64,000 nt of DNA, taken from contig NZ_JARTWB010000002.1 of assembly GCF_031450785.1 (NCBI RefSeq), positions 186,001-250,000 of the forward strand. The letters are read 5' to 3'. Positions 20,531 through 31,331 of this stretch are shown in pieces. Both the position numbers and the translations under genes were made by a program. Position 1 is the first letter of the stretch, and the number at the start of each line of letters is the position of its first letter. Origin of the DNA: Caballeronia sp. LZ062. Lineage in GTDB: Bacteria > Pseudomonadota > Gammaproteobacteria > Burkholderiales > Burkholderiaceae. Below the pieces are notes generated by a model, which searched no databases, was not told where the DNA came from, and saw nothing but the letters and a program-made list of their open reading frames with translations.

Positions 20531-22921
20531 ATGCCGCCACGACAGTTTCCCGCATCGAAGATTCAAGGCGACGCTCAGCCGCGCCGGCGGCGGCTCGTCG
20601 CCGCGCTGCTTTCCGTGCCGGGCCTCATGCCCGCTCTCGCCCATGCGCAGCTCGTCGGTCCGGCCGCGGACGCGCAGCCGGTGGACGGCCCCGGCAGCCT
20701 GCGTCTCGCGCCGCAGTTGCTCGAACGTCCGCTGAAAAGCGGTCAGCAGCCGACGACCTTCCTGCTCGGCGACAAGGCCACCGGCACGTCCGACGAGGAC
20801 ATGGCGGCGAAAGGTTCGGCCGAAGTGCGCCGCACGGTCACGGTCATCAAGGCCGACGCGCTGCATTACGACCAGGACACGGACATGGCCGACGCTTTCG
20901 GTCATGTCAGGCTTATTAACAACGGCGTGTCGTTCGTCGGCCCGGAAGCGCACCTGAAGTTGGATTCGAACGAAGGGTTCATGACGAACCCGAAGTACCA
21001 CTTCAATCTGACGGGCGGCTCGGGTAGCGCGGAGCGCATCGACCTGATCGACAACGAGCGCGCGCGTGTCGATCACGGCACGTACACCGCGTGCCAGTGC
21101 GACACGAATCCGGCGTGGTACATCAAGGGCTCGTCGTTCGATTTCGATACCGGCTCGGAAGAGGGCATCGCGCATAACGGCGTGCTGTTCTTTCAGGGCG
21201 TGCCCGTGTTCGCGAGCCCGTGGCTCTCGTTCCCGCTCACGGGCGACCGCCGCAGCGGCCTGTTGCCGCCGACGTTCTCGCTCAGTTCGACGACGGGCTT
21301 CGAAGCGACGATCCCGTACTATTTCAACATCGCGCCTAATCGCGATCTGACCGTCACGCCGCGGATCATGTCGCGGCGCGGCGTGCTCGGCGAAGCGAAT
21401 TTCCGCTATCTGTCGCCGACGTATTCGGGCTCGCTCACGGTCGATTATTTGCCGAACGACCGCGAAACGCACACGAACCGCTATGCGATCTTTTGGAAGC
21501 ACCAGCAGAACTTCGGCGGCGGCTTCGGCGGCTACGTCAATTACAACAAGGTTTCGGACGATCAGTATCCGGAAGACTTAGGCAACGCGTCCAATCAGTT
21601 CCTGAACGGCACGCAACTGCTGTATCAGCAGGAAGCCGGGCTGACGTACAACAACGGGCCGTGGTCCGTGCTCGCCCGCGAGCAACGCTGGCAGACGCTG
21701 CAGCCGTCCATTCCGCCGTACGCACGCGAGCCGCAGCTGAACGTGCAGTACAACAAGTACAACGTCGGCGGATTCGATTACGGCGCGGAAGCGGACTTCA
21801 CGCGCTTCACGATCACGCAGGAAGGCGCGACCGACGGTCAGCGCATGTACTTCAACCCGTACCTGAGTTACGGGATCAACGCGCCGGGCTATTTCTTCAC
21901 GCCGAAGATTCAATGGCACTTCGCGTCGTACGACCTGAGCCATATCGCGACCGTTCCGATTCCGGGCCAGCCGGCGACGCCCGCCGGGCAGCCGAAGAAT
22001 TTCACGGAGTCGATTCCCACGGTCAGTCTCGATACGGGGCTTGTGTTCGACCGTTCAGTAAGGCTCTTCGGGCAGGATTACATTCAGACGCTGGAGCCGC
22101 GGCTCTATTACGTCTACACGCCGTATCGCAACCAGAATTTCGCACCGATCTTCGATACCGCCGAAGCGGACTTCGGGCTCGCCGAGATCTACACGCCGAA
22201 CACGTTCGTCGGCAACGACCGCATTGCGGATGCGAACCGCCTGACCGCCGGCCTGACCACGCGTTTCATCAATCCCGCGACGGGCGATGAACGCGCGCGT
22301 TTCGTGATCGCGCAGCAGTACTATTTCACGAGCCAGCGCGTCACGATCAGCGAGGACCAGCCGATCAACGAGGCCAAGCACTCGGACCTGATCGCCGGCG
22401 CGGCAATCAAGCTGGGCGCTGGCTTCGCTTCGGAAACGGCGTTCCAATATAATGTCGACAATAACCAGCTCGTGCGTGCGAGCGTCGGCTTCGCGTTCAG
22501 TCCGGCGGACCGCAAGGTCATCAACGTCGGCTACCGGTACACGCGCTCGAACCAGACCACGCTCGTCGACGAGCCGATCAACCAATTGCTGGTGTCCGGC
22601 GAATGGCCGCTCACGAACCGTCTCTATGCCGTCGCACGTGTCAATTATGATCTCGCGAGCCACCGGCTCGTCGACGGCCTCGTGGGCTTCCAGTACGATG
22701 CCGACTGCTGGGCGCTCGGCTTCGGTGCGCAGCGTTACGCCAACGGCGTGAACACGAGCGGCCAGCCTTCGTCGGGTACGCGCGTGCTCGCTCAGATCAC
22801 GTTCAAGGGCTTGTCGAAGGTCGACAACGGTCTCGTCAGCGCGTTCCGCGCAAGCGTTCAGGGCTATCAGCCGCCGCCGCCGTCCGCGCCGCCGCTCGCT
22901 CGCTTCAGCGACTACGAATGA
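20531..22921 (+). CDS. lptD: LPS-assembly protein LptD
   Basis: LptD is the outer-membrane barrel that inserts lipopolysaccharide into the outer leaflet, with LptE as its plug. The 796-residue precursor has an Arg-rich signal peptide ending at ALAHA (residue 39). An OstA-type periplasmic jellyroll follows at about residues 95-210 and then the large LptD barrel. Cys residues in [10 protein letters not shown] and near the C-terminus in DADCWALGF fit the disulfide pairs that mature LptD needs. It heads lptD-surA-pdxA-rsmA; surA overlaps or nearly abuts its stop. Confidence 0.96.
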   Translation: MPPRQFPASKIQGDAQPRRRRLVAALLSVPGLMPALAHAQLVGPAADAQPVDGPGSLRLAPQLLERPLKSGQQPTTFLLGDKATGTSDEDMAAKGSAEVRRTVTVIKADALHYDQDTDMADAFGHVRLINNGVSFVGPEAHLKLDSNEGFMTNPKYHFNLTGGSGSAERIDLIDNERARVDHGTYTACQCDTNPAWYIKGSSFDFDTGSEEGIAHNGVLFFQGVPVFASPWLSFPLTGDRRSGLLPPTFSLSSTTGFEATIPYYFNIAPNRDLTVTPRIMSRRGVLGEANFRYLSPTYSGSLTVDYLPNDRETHTNRYAIFWKHQQNFGGGFGGYVNYNKVSDDQYPEDLGNASNQFLNGTQLLYQQEAGLTYNNGPWSVLAREQRWQTLQPSIPPYAREPQLNVQYNKYNVGGFDYGAEADFTRFTITQEGATDGQRMYFNPYLSYGINAPGYFFTPKIQWHFASYDLSHIATVPIPGQPATPAGQPKNFTESIPTVSLDTGLVFDRSVRLFGQDYIQTLEPRLYYVYTPYRNQNFAPIFDTAEADFGLAEIYTPNTFVGNDRIADANRLTAGLTTRFINPATGDERARFVIAQQYYFTSQRVTISEDQPINEAKHSDLIAGAAIKLGAGFASETAFQYNVDNNQLVRASVGFAFSPADRKVINVGYRYTRSNQTTLVDEPINQLLVSGEWPLTNRLYAVARVNYDLASHRLVDGLVGFQYDADCWALGFGAQRYANGVNTSGQPSSGTRVLAQITFKGLSKVDNGLVSAFRASVQGYQPPPPSAPPLARFSDYE

Positions 22922-22992
22922 CAAGCCGTAATTCAATGCCGAAAAGGCGTGCAGCGCCCGAATGGGTCAAGTCTGGATTTGATGGAGTATCT

Positions 22993-24357
22993 GTGGCAAA
23001 CATGAAACTGTTTCGATCGACGGCGATTGCCGCGGGCGCGCTGACAGCGGCGCTGATGGTGAGTTCGCCGGCCGGTGCGCAGGCGTTGTCGAACCCGAAT
23101 GTGCAGGTGGCGGATTCCGTCGTCGCGGTGGTGAACGACGGCGTCATCACGCAGCGCGAGCTGGAAGAGCGCACGAACCTGATCGTGCAGCGGCTCAAGC
23201 AGCAGAACGCGCCCGTGCCGCCCATGGAACAGATGCGCCGGCAGGTGCTCGACCAGATGGTGCTCGAACGCATCCAGTTGCAGAAGGCGAAGGACGACGG
23301 CATCGTGATCGACGACGCCGCCGTCAATCGCACGCTGCAACGCCTCGCGCAGCAAAACCAGATGACGCTCGACGTTTACCGCTCGCGCATCGAGGCCCAA
23401 GGCGTGCCCTGGGCTACGTTCGTGCGCGACGCGCGCACCGAACTCACGCTCTCGAAGCTGCGCGAAAAGGAAGTCGACAGCAAGATCACCGTGTCCGATG
23501 GCGAAGTCGCGAACTACATCGCGAGCCAGCGCGGGCCGGGCGCGCGCAACGCGAGCGACCTGCATCTGCAGCACATCATGTTCAAGCTCGCGTCGAATGC
23601 GCCGGATTCCGAAGTCGCCGCCGTGCAGGCCAAGGCCGACGCCGTGCTGAAGCAGGCGCAGGCCGGCGAAGATTTCTCGAAGCTCGCCAAGCAGAACTCG
23701 CAGGACACCGACGCCAGCAAGGGCGGCGACCTCGGCTTCCGCACGCAGGGCACGCTGCCGGCGGGCATCGTCTCGGCGGTGTCGGGGCTGCGTCCGGGCC
23801 AGGTCGTGCCGACGCTCTTGCGTACCGACGGCGGCTTCGAAATCGTGAAGCTGGTCGATCGTCGCGCGAGCGAAGGCACGGCGGCCGATGCGCCGAAGCT
23901 CGTGCAGACGCACGTGCGCCACATTCTGCTGCGCGTGTCGGACGGCATGTCGGAAGCCAGCGCGCGCCAGAAGCTCCTCGATATCAAGCAGCAAGTGGCC
24001 GCAGGCGGCGACTTTGCCAACTTCGCGCGCACGTATTCGCAGGACGGCTCGGCCTCGCAAGGCGGCGACCTCGGCTGGATCAGCCCGGGCGAGACCGTGC
24101 CCGAATTCGAGCGCGCCATGAACAACTTGCAGGACGGCGCGGTCAGCGACCCGGTGCGCAGCGAATACGGCTATCACCTGATTCAGGTGCTCGGCCGCCG
24201 CGACGCGGAAGGGTCCGCCACGCAGCAACTCGATATCGCGCGTCAGGCAATCGGCCAGCGCAAGGCCGAGCAGGCGTACTCCGACTGGCTGCGCGAACTG
24301 CGCGACACGGCATACGTGCAGTACAAGGGTATCGCTGCGCAAGAGGCGCAGCAGTAA
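22993..24357 (+). CDS. surA: Periplasmic chaperone / peptidyl-prolyl isomerase SurA
   Basis: SurA escorts outer-membrane proteins, LptD included, through the periplasm. From GTG 22993 the protein has 454 residues. A signal peptide ([15 protein letters not shown] to AGAQA) precedes the chaperone domain ([16 protein letters not shown]). Two parvulin domains follow, around [11 protein letters not shown] and [11 protein letters not shown], each with a GGDLG motif. The GTG follows TGGAG at 22983-22987 by five bases. The frame is open back to an ATG at 22918 overlapping the lptD stop, but that start would put 25 polar residues before the signal. ATG 23002 is also possible. Confidence 0.93.
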   Translation: MANMKLFRSTAIAAGALTAALMVSSPAGAQALSNPNVQVADSVVAVVNDGVITQRELEERTNLIVQRLKQQNAPVPPMEQMRRQVLDQMVLERIQLQKAKDDGIVIDDAAVNRTLQRLAQQNQMTLDVYRSRIEAQGVPWATFVRDARTELTLSKLREKEVDSKITVSDGEVANYIASQRGPGARNASDLHLQHIMFKLASNAPDSEVAAVQAKADAVLKQAQAGEDFSKLAKQNSQDTDASKGGDLGFRTQGTLPAGIVSAVSGLRPGQVVPTLLRTDGGFEIVKLVDRRASEGTAADAPKLVQTHVRHILLRVSDGMSEASARQKLLDIKQQVAAGGDFANFARTYSQDGSASQGGDLGWISPGETVPEFERAMNNLQDGAVSDPVRSEYGYHLIQVLGRRDAEGSATQQLDIARQAIGQRKAEQAYSDWLRELRDTAYVQYKGIAAQEAQQ

Positions 24358-24362
24358 GCCGC

Positions 24363-25352
24363 ATGAGCACCGCTGCGCATCCGGACCGGCCGCTTTCCGT
24401 CGCCATCACGACGGGCGAACCGGCTGGCGTCGGTCCGGAGTTGACCGCTGCGGCGCTCGGTCAGGCACACGCGCGCTGGCCGTCGGTGCGCTTCACCGTG
24501 CTCGGCGACCGCGCGTTGCTCGAAGCACGAGCGGGCGCTGCCTGGCCTTCGAACGGCGATCTCATCGAAATCGAGCATCACGCGCTCGCGGCGCCGGCCG
24601 AGGCGGGCAAGCTGAACGCGGCGAACGGGCGCTATGTGCTCGGTCTGCTCGATGCCGCCATCGACGGCGCGGTGGCGGGCCGTTTCGACGCCATCGTCAC
24701 CGCGCCGCTGCAAAAGAGCACGATCAACGATGCCGGCGTTCCCTTCACCGGCCACACCGAATATCTGGCGGAACGCACGCACACGCCGCGCGTCGTGATG
24801 ATGCTGGCGGGCACGGGCGAGCGCCCGTTGCGCGTCGCGCTCGCGACCACGCATTTGCCGCTCAAGGACGTATCCGCTGCGCTCACCATCGACGGCATCG
24901 TCGAGACATTGCGCATCATCCATCACGACCTGTGCGCGCATTTCGGCCTCGCCGTGCCGCGCATTCTCGTGACGGGCCTCAATCCACACGCGGGCGAAAA
25001 CGGCTATCTGGGCCGCGAGGAAATCGATGTGATAGCGCCCGCGCTCGAACGCGCGCGTGCGCTCGGCATCGACGCGCCGGGGCCGTATCCCGCCGACACG
25101 CTGTTCCAGCCGCGCTATCTGAAAGACGCCGATTGCGTGCTCGCCATGTTCCACGACCAGGGCCTGCCCGTGCTGAAGTACGCGACGTTCGGCGAGGGCA
25201 TCAACGTGACGCTCGGCCTGCCGATCATTCGCACGTCCGTCGATCACGGCACGGCGCTCGATCTCGCGGGCACCGGCCGCGCGGACCCCGGCAGCATGAT
25301 CGCCGCCATCGACGCCGCCGTGACCATGGCGTGCCACAAACGCAGCGCCTGA
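24363..25352 (+). CDS. pdxA: 4-hydroxythreonine-4-phosphate dehydrogenase
   Basis: PdxA oxidises 4-phosphohydroxy-L-threonine in pyridoxal phosphate synthesis. The 329-residue protein has the family start [12 protein letters not shown], the substrate block [20 protein letters not shown] and the metal-ligand region [12 protein letters not shown]. The C-terminal [18 protein letters not shown] is diagnostic. It starts five bases after the surA stop. The surA-pdxA-rsmA order is widespread in proteobacteria. Confidence 0.96.
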   Translation: MSTAAHPDRPLSVAITTGEPAGVGPELTAAALGQAHARWPSVRFTVLGDRALLEARAGAAWPSNGDLIEIEHHALAAPAEAGKLNAANGRYVLGLLDAAIDGAVAGRFDAIVTAPLQKSTINDAGVPFTGHTEYLAERTHTPRVVMMLAGTGERPLRVALATTHLPLKDVSAALTIDGIVETLRIIHHDLCAHFGLAVPRILVTGLNPHAGENGYLGREEIDVIAPALERARALGIDAPGPYPADTLFQPRYLKDADCVLAMFHDQGLPVLKYATFGEGINVTLGLPIIRTSVDHGTALDLAGTGRADPGSMIAAIDAAVTMACHKRSA

Positions 25353-25371
25353 CTGCATTTAACGACACCGT

Positions 25372-26181
25372 ATGTCCACACGACACCAGGGCCATCTGGC
25401 GCGCAAACGCTTCGGCCAGAACTTCCTCGTCGATCAGGGCGTGATCGATTCCATCGTCGACGCCATCTCGCCGCAGCGCGGCGAACGCATGGTCGAGATC
25501 GGGCCGGGGCTCGCGGCGCTCACCGAGCCGCTGATCCAGCGCATAGCCACGCCGGAGTCGCCGCTGCACGCGGTCGAACTGGACCGCGATCTGATCGGGC
25601 GGCTCGAAAAGCGCTTCGGCGAGCGCCTCGTCGTGCATTCGGCGGACGCGCTCGAATTCGACTTCGGCACGCTCGCGCTCGCGGGCGAGAAGCCGTCGCT
25701 GCGCATTGTCGGCAATCTGCCGTACAACATTTCGAGCCCGCTGCTGTTTCATCTGACGACGTTCGCGCCGAAGGTCATCGACCAGCACTTCATGCTTCAG
25801 GACGAAGTGGTCGAGCGCATGATCGCCGAGCCTGCGAGCAAGGAATACGGGCGTTTGTCGGTGATGCTGCAATACCGCTACGTGATGGACAAGCTGATCG
25901 ACGTGCCGCCCGAATCGTTCCAGCCGCCGCCGAAAGTAAATTCCGCCATCGTGCGCATGATTCCCTTCGCGCCGCACGAATTGCCGGCCGTCAATGAAAC
26001 CGTGCTGAGCGATGTCGTCAAGGCCGCGTTCGCGCAGCGTCGCAAGGTCCTGCGCAACAATCTCGCGGCGTATCGCGACAAGGTGGATTTCGATGCGCTC
26101 GGTTTCGATCTCGCGCGACGCGCCGAAGAAGTGCCGGTGGCGGAGTTCGTCGCGCTGGCGCAGGCGATCGAGCGCAGTTAG
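25372..26181 (+). CDS. rsmA: 16S rRNA (adenine(1518)-N(6)/adenine(1519)-N(6))-dimethyltransferase
   Basis: RsmA (KsgA) dimethylates two adjacent adenines near the 3' end of 16S rRNA during small-subunit assembly. The 269-residue Rossmann methyltransferase shows the N-terminal [10 protein letters not shown], the SAM loop [14 protein letters not shown] and the catalytic motif [12 protein letters not shown]. It ends the lptD operon. Its stop is 12 bases from the convergent small gene at 26194. Confidence 0.97.
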   Translation: MSTRHQGHLARKRFGQNFLVDQGVIDSIVDAISPQRGERMVEIGPGLAALTEPLIQRIATPESPLHAVELDRDLIGRLEKRFGERLVVHSADALEFDFGTLALAGEKPSLRIVGNLPYNISSPLLFHLTTFAPKVIDQHFMLQDEVVERMIAEPASKEYGRLSVMLQYRYVMDKLIDVPPESFQPPPKVNSAIVRMIPFAPHELPAVNETVLSDVVKAAFAQRRKVLRNNLAAYRDKVDFDALGFDLARRAEEVPVAEFVALAQAIERS

Positions 26182-26193
26182 TTTCTCGTTTCG

Positions 26194-26415
26194 TCATTGG
26201 CACACCGCTTCGCACGCGTCGGAGGCGAGCAGCTTCATCAGGCGGTCGAGGCGGATGCGTTGATCGCGCTCCAAGCCGCGTGTCGCGCTGACCTGCTGCA
26301 CGCGCTTGCGCCAGTACGTCTGGCCGAATAGCGAATTAGCGCCTTCAGCCGACAAGACGCGCTCCAGATGCACGATCGCGGCGTCGACGTTATGGGCGGT
26401 GTAGGGACTTGTCAT
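26194..26415 (-). CDS. Conserved-looking 73-residue protein of unknown function
   Basis: A small, probably helical soluble protein beginning MTSPYTAHNVDAAIVHLERV and containing NSLFGQTYWRKRVQQV. I do not recognise a named family, though such short proteins occur beside rsmA in related genomes as I recall them. The start at 26415 has a GAGG eight bases upstream; the longer open frame to 26640 runs into the promoter region of the divergent exonuclease gene and is unlikely. No membrane segment, signal peptide or metal motif is seen. Confidence 0.6.
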   Translation of the reverse strand: MTSPYTAHNVDAAIVHLERVLSAEGANSLFGQTYWRKRVQQVSATRGLERDQRIRLDRLMKLLASDACEAVCQ

Positions 26416-26592
26416 CGGATTGCCTCGCTGCGTGTTGACGTTCGATGATTCTGCGTGCGCCCCGGGACATTTCGCGTCTCTGATCGCGGACGCAAGCACG
26501 GGTCGAACGAGACGCGAAGTGTCCCGAATCTCTGCAACGATCGTCGTTCGAACACGCGAGAAGCGCGACCACTCATTCAAGGAGACAGCGCC

Positions 26593-27858
26593 ATGCGCTT
26601 CATTCACGCGGCCGATATTCATCTCGACAGCCCGCTGCACGGGCTATCCGCCTACGCGGACGCGCCCGCCGACATGCTGCGCAACGCCACGCGCGAGGCC
26701 TTCTCGAAGCTCGTCACCGTGGCCATCGACGAGCAAGTGGATTTCATGGTCATCGCAGGCGACCTGTACGACGGCACCTGGCGCGACCACAACACCGGCA
26801 TCTTCTTCTGCAAGGAGATGGGCAAGCTGCGCCGCGCGGGCATTCCCGTGTATTTGCTGTACGGCAATCACGACGCCGAAAGCGAAATGACGAGCCAGCT
26901 TCAACTGCCCGACAACGTCCACACGTTTTCGACCAAGAAGCCGCAGACGTTTCGCATCGACGCGCTCAAGGTCGCGCTGCACGGTCACAGCTTCAAGGAC
27001 AAGGCGGTGACGACCAATCTCGTGACCGCGTATCCGCCGCCCGTCGAGGGCTATTTCAATATCGGCGTGCTGCATACGGCGCTCGAAGGCGCGGCGATGC
27101 ACGCGAGCTACGCGCCGTGCACCGTCGCGGAACTGCACGCGCGCGAGTATCACTACTGGGCGCTCGGCCACGTGCACGAATTCGCGATCTGGGAGGAAGC
27201 CTCGACCATCGTGTTTCCGGGCAACTTGCAGGGGCGCACCATCCGCGAGACGGGCCGGCGCGGCGCGGTGATCGTCAATGTGTCCGAGACGGAAGAGGTG
27301 AGCGTCGAGCGGCTTTTCATCGACGTGTTGCGCTGGGAGAACGTCGACGTCGATGCTTCCGGCCTCGACACGCTCGATGAAGTTGCCCGCGCGGCCGGCC
27401 GTGCGCTGGAGGCGCTGGTCGAAGCGGCCGAGCGTCCGGTGCCGCATGCGGTGCGCGTGAGCATCACGGGCGCGACGAAGGCGCACGGCGAACTCTTCGC
27501 CAATGAAAAGCAGCTACGCGCCGAAGTGCTCGCGCAGATCGCGGCGATCAGCCATGACCGCTTGTGGCTCGAAAAAGTGAAGGTGCGCACGCAGCCGGTC
27601 ACGCGCGAACGCACGGCATCGAGTCTTGCCGACAGTGGCGACGCGCTCGCCGACCTTCACGGCCTTCTCGTCGAAGCCGAATCCGATCCCGACTTCCTCG
27701 CCATGCTCAAAGACCGTCTCATCGCGTTCGCGACGCAAGCGCCCAGCGAACTGCAAAAGTCCGTGCCCGAACTCGAATACGTCCGTGACGGCAATGTCGA
27801 CAAGCTCGTGAGCGAGGTGCGCGCCGGCCTGATCGCGCAACTCGCGGACGCGGAGTAA
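26593..27858 (+). CDS. SbcD/YhaO-type DNA repair exonuclease
   Basis: A 421-residue calcineurin-like phosphoesterase with the Mre11/SbcD metal motifs in order: DIHLDSPLHG at residues 8-17, AGDLYDG, YGNHDAES and GHVHE. The N-terminal MRFIHAADIHLDSPL and the C-terminal extension match the YhaO subgroup more closely than true SbcD. AAGGAGA just upstream sets the start. The partner ATPase follows four bases after the stop, so this is a two-gene nuclease-ATPase operon, probably acting on DNA ends or structures. The exact substrate is unknown. Confidence 0.88.
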   Translation: MRFIHAADIHLDSPLHGLSAYADAPADMLRNATREAFSKLVTVAIDEQVDFMVIAGDLYDGTWRDHNTGIFFCKEMGKLRRAGIPVYLLYGNHDAESEMTSQLQLPDNVHTFSTKKPQTFRIDALKVALHGHSFKDKAVTTNLVTAYPPPVEGYFNIGVLHTALEGAAMHASYAPCTVAELHAREYHYWALGHVHEFAIWEEASTIVFPGNLQGRTIRETGRRGAVIVNVSETEEVSVERLFIDVLRWENVDVDASGLDTLDEVARAAGRALEALVEAAERPVPHAVRVSITGATKAHGELFANEKQLRAEVLAQIAAISHDRLWLEKVKVRTQPVTRERTASSLADSGDALADLHGLLVEAESDPDFLAMLKDRLIAFATQAPSELQKSVPELEYVRDGNVDKLVSEVRAGLIAQLADAE

Positions 27859-27862
27859 CGGG

Positions 27863-30800
27863 ATGCGCATCCGTCAGCTCGATCTCATCCGCTTCGGCAA
27901 ATTCACGGATCACGCCGTCGAGTTTCCGCTGGCGGAGCACGATTTTCATTTCGTCGTCGGCCCGAACGAGGCGGGCAAGTCCACGATCAAGACAGCCATC
28001 TCCGAACTGCTTTTCGGCATGCCGCATAGCTCGTCGCTTGCGTTTCTCCATGCGCAAAGCGATCTGCGGCTCGGCGCGAAGCTCGAGAAAGACGGCGCAG
28101 CGCTCGCGTTTCATCGCACGAAGAGCCGCAAGGCGCCGCTCACGACGCCGAACGGCGACCCGCTCGCCGCCGATGCGCTCGCGCCGTTCCTCGGCGCCGC
28201 CGACAAGAGCTTCTTCGAGCAGATGTATTGCCTGGATCACACGGCGCTGATTCGCGGCGGTCAGAGCATTCTCGATGCATCGAGCGATGTCGGGCAGGTG
28301 CTCTTTCAATCGGCGGCAGGCATCGCGAGTCTGGGCGACGTGCGCCAGCGTCTTGCCGATGAAGCCGGCAGCCTGTGGGCGAAGCGCAAGCTGGGTACAG
28401 CCTACGCCGTCGCGCATAAGCAATACGAAGAAGCCACTGCCGAGCTGAAGGCGGCAAGCGTGCGTACCGCGCAGTGGCGTCGCGCGCACGGTGCGGTCGA
28501 AGAAGCGGAGGAGCGCAGCCGCGAGCAGGAGGCGCGTCGTGCGCAACTGGAGACGGTGCGCGCGAAGCTGGAGCGCATCCGCCGCGCCGCGCCGTATCTC
28601 AACGTGTGGCGCGCGAAGTCGGCGGAACTCGACGCGCTCGGCGATACCGCGGATCTGCCCGCCAACGCCGAAGCCACGCTTCAGAACGCGCTGAAGGAAC
28701 TGACATCGGCGCAGACTGCGCTCGACCTGCACACGCGCGACGTCGCGCAATTGCAGAAGGACTTGAGCGAGATCCGCGTCGATCAGGCGCTGCTCGCGGT
28801 CGAATCCGACATTCGCGCGCTCGAAGCAACGCGGCATCGGTGCGCGAATCACGCCAACGAAATTGCGCGGCTCGAACAGGAAGTCGCAGTGCGCGTGCGG
28901 CAGATCGCCCAAGATTGCGCGCAGCTCGGCTGGCCGCAGGACGAAGCCAGCGCCCGGCAGGCGTTGCCGGGGCCGCTCGTGTTGCAGACCGTGTCGAGCC
29001 TGATGCTGGATCGCGGCGAACTGGAGCTTGCGGCGCGCAACGCCGAGCGCGCGGCGCAAGAGAGCGTCGAGGAGATCGCGGCGTTGGAGACGCGGCTCGC
29101 GTCGCTTTCCCATTGTGACGTCGCGCCCGGTCTGCGCGCCGCGCTCCGGGCCGCGCAGAAGTCCCGCGACACCGAAACGACGCAACGCCGTCTGGACGAC
29201 GCGCGCCGCGACGCCGAACACGCCTTGGAAACCGCGCTCGCGTCGCTTGGCAAGTGGACGCGGCCGGTGCCCGAATTGCGCGCGATGACCTTGCCCGCCG
29301 CCGAGCGCATCGCTGCGCTGCGCGACGAGCGGCAGGCGCTGGGCTCGCGCGTCGCGGTGGCCGGCGACCGGCTGAAGGAAGCGCAGGACGCGCTTCACGC
29401 GACACAGACGGAACTGGGCGATTTCGTGCAGACGCACGACGTGGTGACGGCCGCCGACGTGCGCGAGGCCCGCGACGCGCGCAACGCCGCGTGGCACGCC
29501 ATCCGCGCGGGCGACACGCCGCTCGCAGCCGCCGCGCCGCACTTCGAAACCGCGATGCACACCGCCGACGGTCTGGCGGATCGTCAACTGGGCTCGGTTG
29601 GTCAGGCGACGCAGCTGATCGCGCTGAAGCGGCGCGTGGCAGCGGAGCAAGAGACCGCCGCGCGCCGCGAACAAGCCGCACGCGATGCCGCAGCCGCGCT
29701 CGATCAGTTCGACGCCGCGTGGCGAGCGCTTGCGGAGCAATCGGAAATCGCGGACATGGCGCTCGACGATGTTCCTTCGTGGCTCGCGCGCCGCGATCAG
29801 GCGCTCGCCGCATCGCACACGCTGGATCGCCACATTGAGGAACTCGCGCGCGAAACCGCCGATGCGCAGTCGCGTCGCGCCGAACTCGCGCGGCAACTCG
29901 CGCAAGCGGGCGTGCCTGCGGACGCGCACGCCGATCTCGACGCGCTATGCGATATCGCCGAAAGCCATATCAGCGCCATCGACGAGGCAGCGGTGACGCG
30001 GCGTCATCTGAGCGAGCAGTTGGACGCCGCGCGCGCCGAACGCATCGCGTGCCAACGCGTCGAGAAGGCTGCGCGCGATGCGTTCGAGCACTGGCAGCGC
30101 GAATGGTCGGCGGCGGCCGGGCGTGCGGGTCTCGCGATTGCGGCGGACTCGCAGGCGGCGGCGGAAACGGCCATCGGTATCGTGAAGAAAATCGGCGATC
30201 AGCTTGCGCAGACGGACGCCATCCGCTCGCAACAGATCGAGCCGATGCGCGCGTCGCTTGCTGCGTTCGAAGCGGATGCGGCGCGTCTTGCCGCGCACAT
30301 CGACCATGCGCTCGCCGCTCTGGAAGCAAGCGGCATCTCGGCGCAGCTGTCGTCGCGGCTGGAAAGCGCGTGCGCGGCGCGCGGCGAAGCAGAGCGCATC
30401 CGCCGTGAACTCGCGACGGCGAACGAGCAGGTGAGCGCGGCCACATCCTCACTCGACGAAGCGCGTGCGAGCCTGCGCCCGCTCTATGAACTTGCCGGCG
30501 TCGATACGCCTGAAATGCTCGCCGCACGCATTGCCAGGTCGCAGCGAAAGCGCGAGCTGACCACCGCCGTGAACGAGGCGCGGGACGCGTTCATCAAGGG
30601 CGGCGACGGACTCCCGCTCGACGCGCTCATCGCGGAAGTGGATGGCGCGGACATCGCGGGCGTGCAGGCGGAGCTTTCGCTGACGAGCAGCGCGCTCAAC
30701 GAATCGGTGAACGTCTCGACGGCGCTCGCCGCGCAACTGGACGCCGCCAAACGCGAGTTGGACGCCATCTCGGGCGAAGCGAACGCGGCGCGCGCCGAGG

Positions 30801-31324
30801 CGAGGCGTCAGGAAGCGCTCGCCGCCATGGCCGACGCCGCTGAGCGTTTCGTCAAGGTCGAGACGGCATCGACGCTCCTTAAGTGGGCCATCGACCGCTA
30901 TCGCGAACGCCGCCAGGGTCCGATGCTGTCGCGCGCCAGCGCCATCTTCTCCGAGTTGACGCTCGGCGCGTTCTCGCGGCTCGTCGTCGATTACGACCGC
31001 CAGCCGATGGCGCTCGCCGCCGTGCGCGCGACGAGCGGCGCGCACGTCGAGATCGAAGGCATGAGCGAGGGCACGCGCGATCAGCTCTTTCTCGCGCTGC
31101 GGCTGGCGGCGCTGGAAGAGCACGGCGAGAAGGCATCGGCGCTGCCGTTTGTTGCCGACGACCTGTTCATCAATTTCGACGATGGCCGCGCGCGTGCGGG
31201 CCTGCGCGTGCTCGCGCAGATTGCGAAGCGCACGCAAGTGATCTTCCTGAGCCACCACGACCATCTGGTCGGCATGGTGCGCGAGGTGTTCGGGCCGCAG
31301 GTCAACGTGCGATACATGGGCTGA
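27863..31324 (+). CDS. YhaN-type SMC-like AAA ATPase
   Basis: The 1153-residue ATPase partner of the preceding nuclease. Walker A GPNEAGKST is at residues 33-41. Long alternating helical segments, rich in Ala, Arg and Glu, run through the middle as coiled coil. The C-terminus holds the ABC signature region EGMSEGTRDQLFLALRLAA, Walker B LPFVADDLFINFD and the switch His in IFLSHHDH. There is no CxxC zinc hook as in SbcC/Rad50, consistent with the YhaN subgroup. Very GC-rich, with many in-frame open shadows. Convergent with the SIR2 gene seven bases beyond. Confidence 0.88.
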   Translation: MRIRQLDLIRFGKFTDHAVEFPLAEHDFHFVVGPNEAGKSTIKTAISELLFGMPHSSSLAFLHAQSDLRLGAKLEKDGAALAFHRTKSRKAPLTTPNGDPLAADALAPFLGAADKSFFEQMYCLDHTALIRGGQSILDASSDVGQVLFQSAAGIASLGDVRQRLADEAGSLWAKRKLGTAYAVAHKQYEEATAELKAASVRTAQWRRAHGAVEEAEERSREQEARRAQLETVRAKLERIRRAAPYLNVWRAKSAELDALGDTADLPANAEATLQNALKELTSAQTALDLHTRDVAQLQKDLSEIRVDQALLAVESDIRALEATRHRCANHANEIARLEQEVAVRVRQIAQDCAQLGWPQDEASARQALPGPLVLQTVSSLMLDRGELELAARNAERAAQESVEEIAALETRLASLSHCDVAPGLRAALRAAQKSRDTETTQRRLDDARRDAEHALETALASLGKWTRPVPELRAMTLPAAERIAALRDERQALGSRVAVAGDRLKEAQDALHATQTELGDFVQTHDVVTAADVREARDARNAAWHAIRAGDTPLAAAAPHFETAMHTADGLADRQLGSVGQATQLIALKRRVAAEQETAARREQAARDAAAALDQFDAAWRALAEQSEIADMALDDVPSWLARRDQALAASHTLDRHIEELARETADAQSRRAELARQLAQAGVPADAHADLDALCDIAESHISAIDEAAVTRRHLSEQLDAARAERIACQRVEKAARDAFEHWQREWSAAAGRAGLAIAADSQAAAETAIGIVKKIGDQLAQTDAIRSQQIEPMRASLAAFEADAARLAAHIDHALAALEASGISAQLSSRLESACAARGEAERIRRELATANEQVSAATSSLDEARASLRPLYELAGVDTPEMLAARIARSQRKRELTTAVNEARDAFIKGGDGLPLDALIAEVDGADIAGVQAELSLTSSALNESVNVSTALAAQLDAAKRELDAISGEANAARAEARRQEALAAMADAAERFVKVETASTLLKWAIDRYRERRQGPMLSRASAIFSELTLGAFSRLVVDYDRQPMALAAVRATSGAHVEIEGMSEGTRDQLFLALRLAALEEHGEKASALPFVADDLFINFDDGRARAGLRVLAQIAKRTQVIFLSHHDHLVGMVREVFGPQVNVRYMG

Positions 31325-31331
31325 AGGTTCA

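Noticed and set aside
26416..26640. N-terminal extension of the 73-residue protein
   Set aside because: The extra 75 codons run through the divergent promoter region of the exonuclease gene and the internal ATG has the ribosome site.
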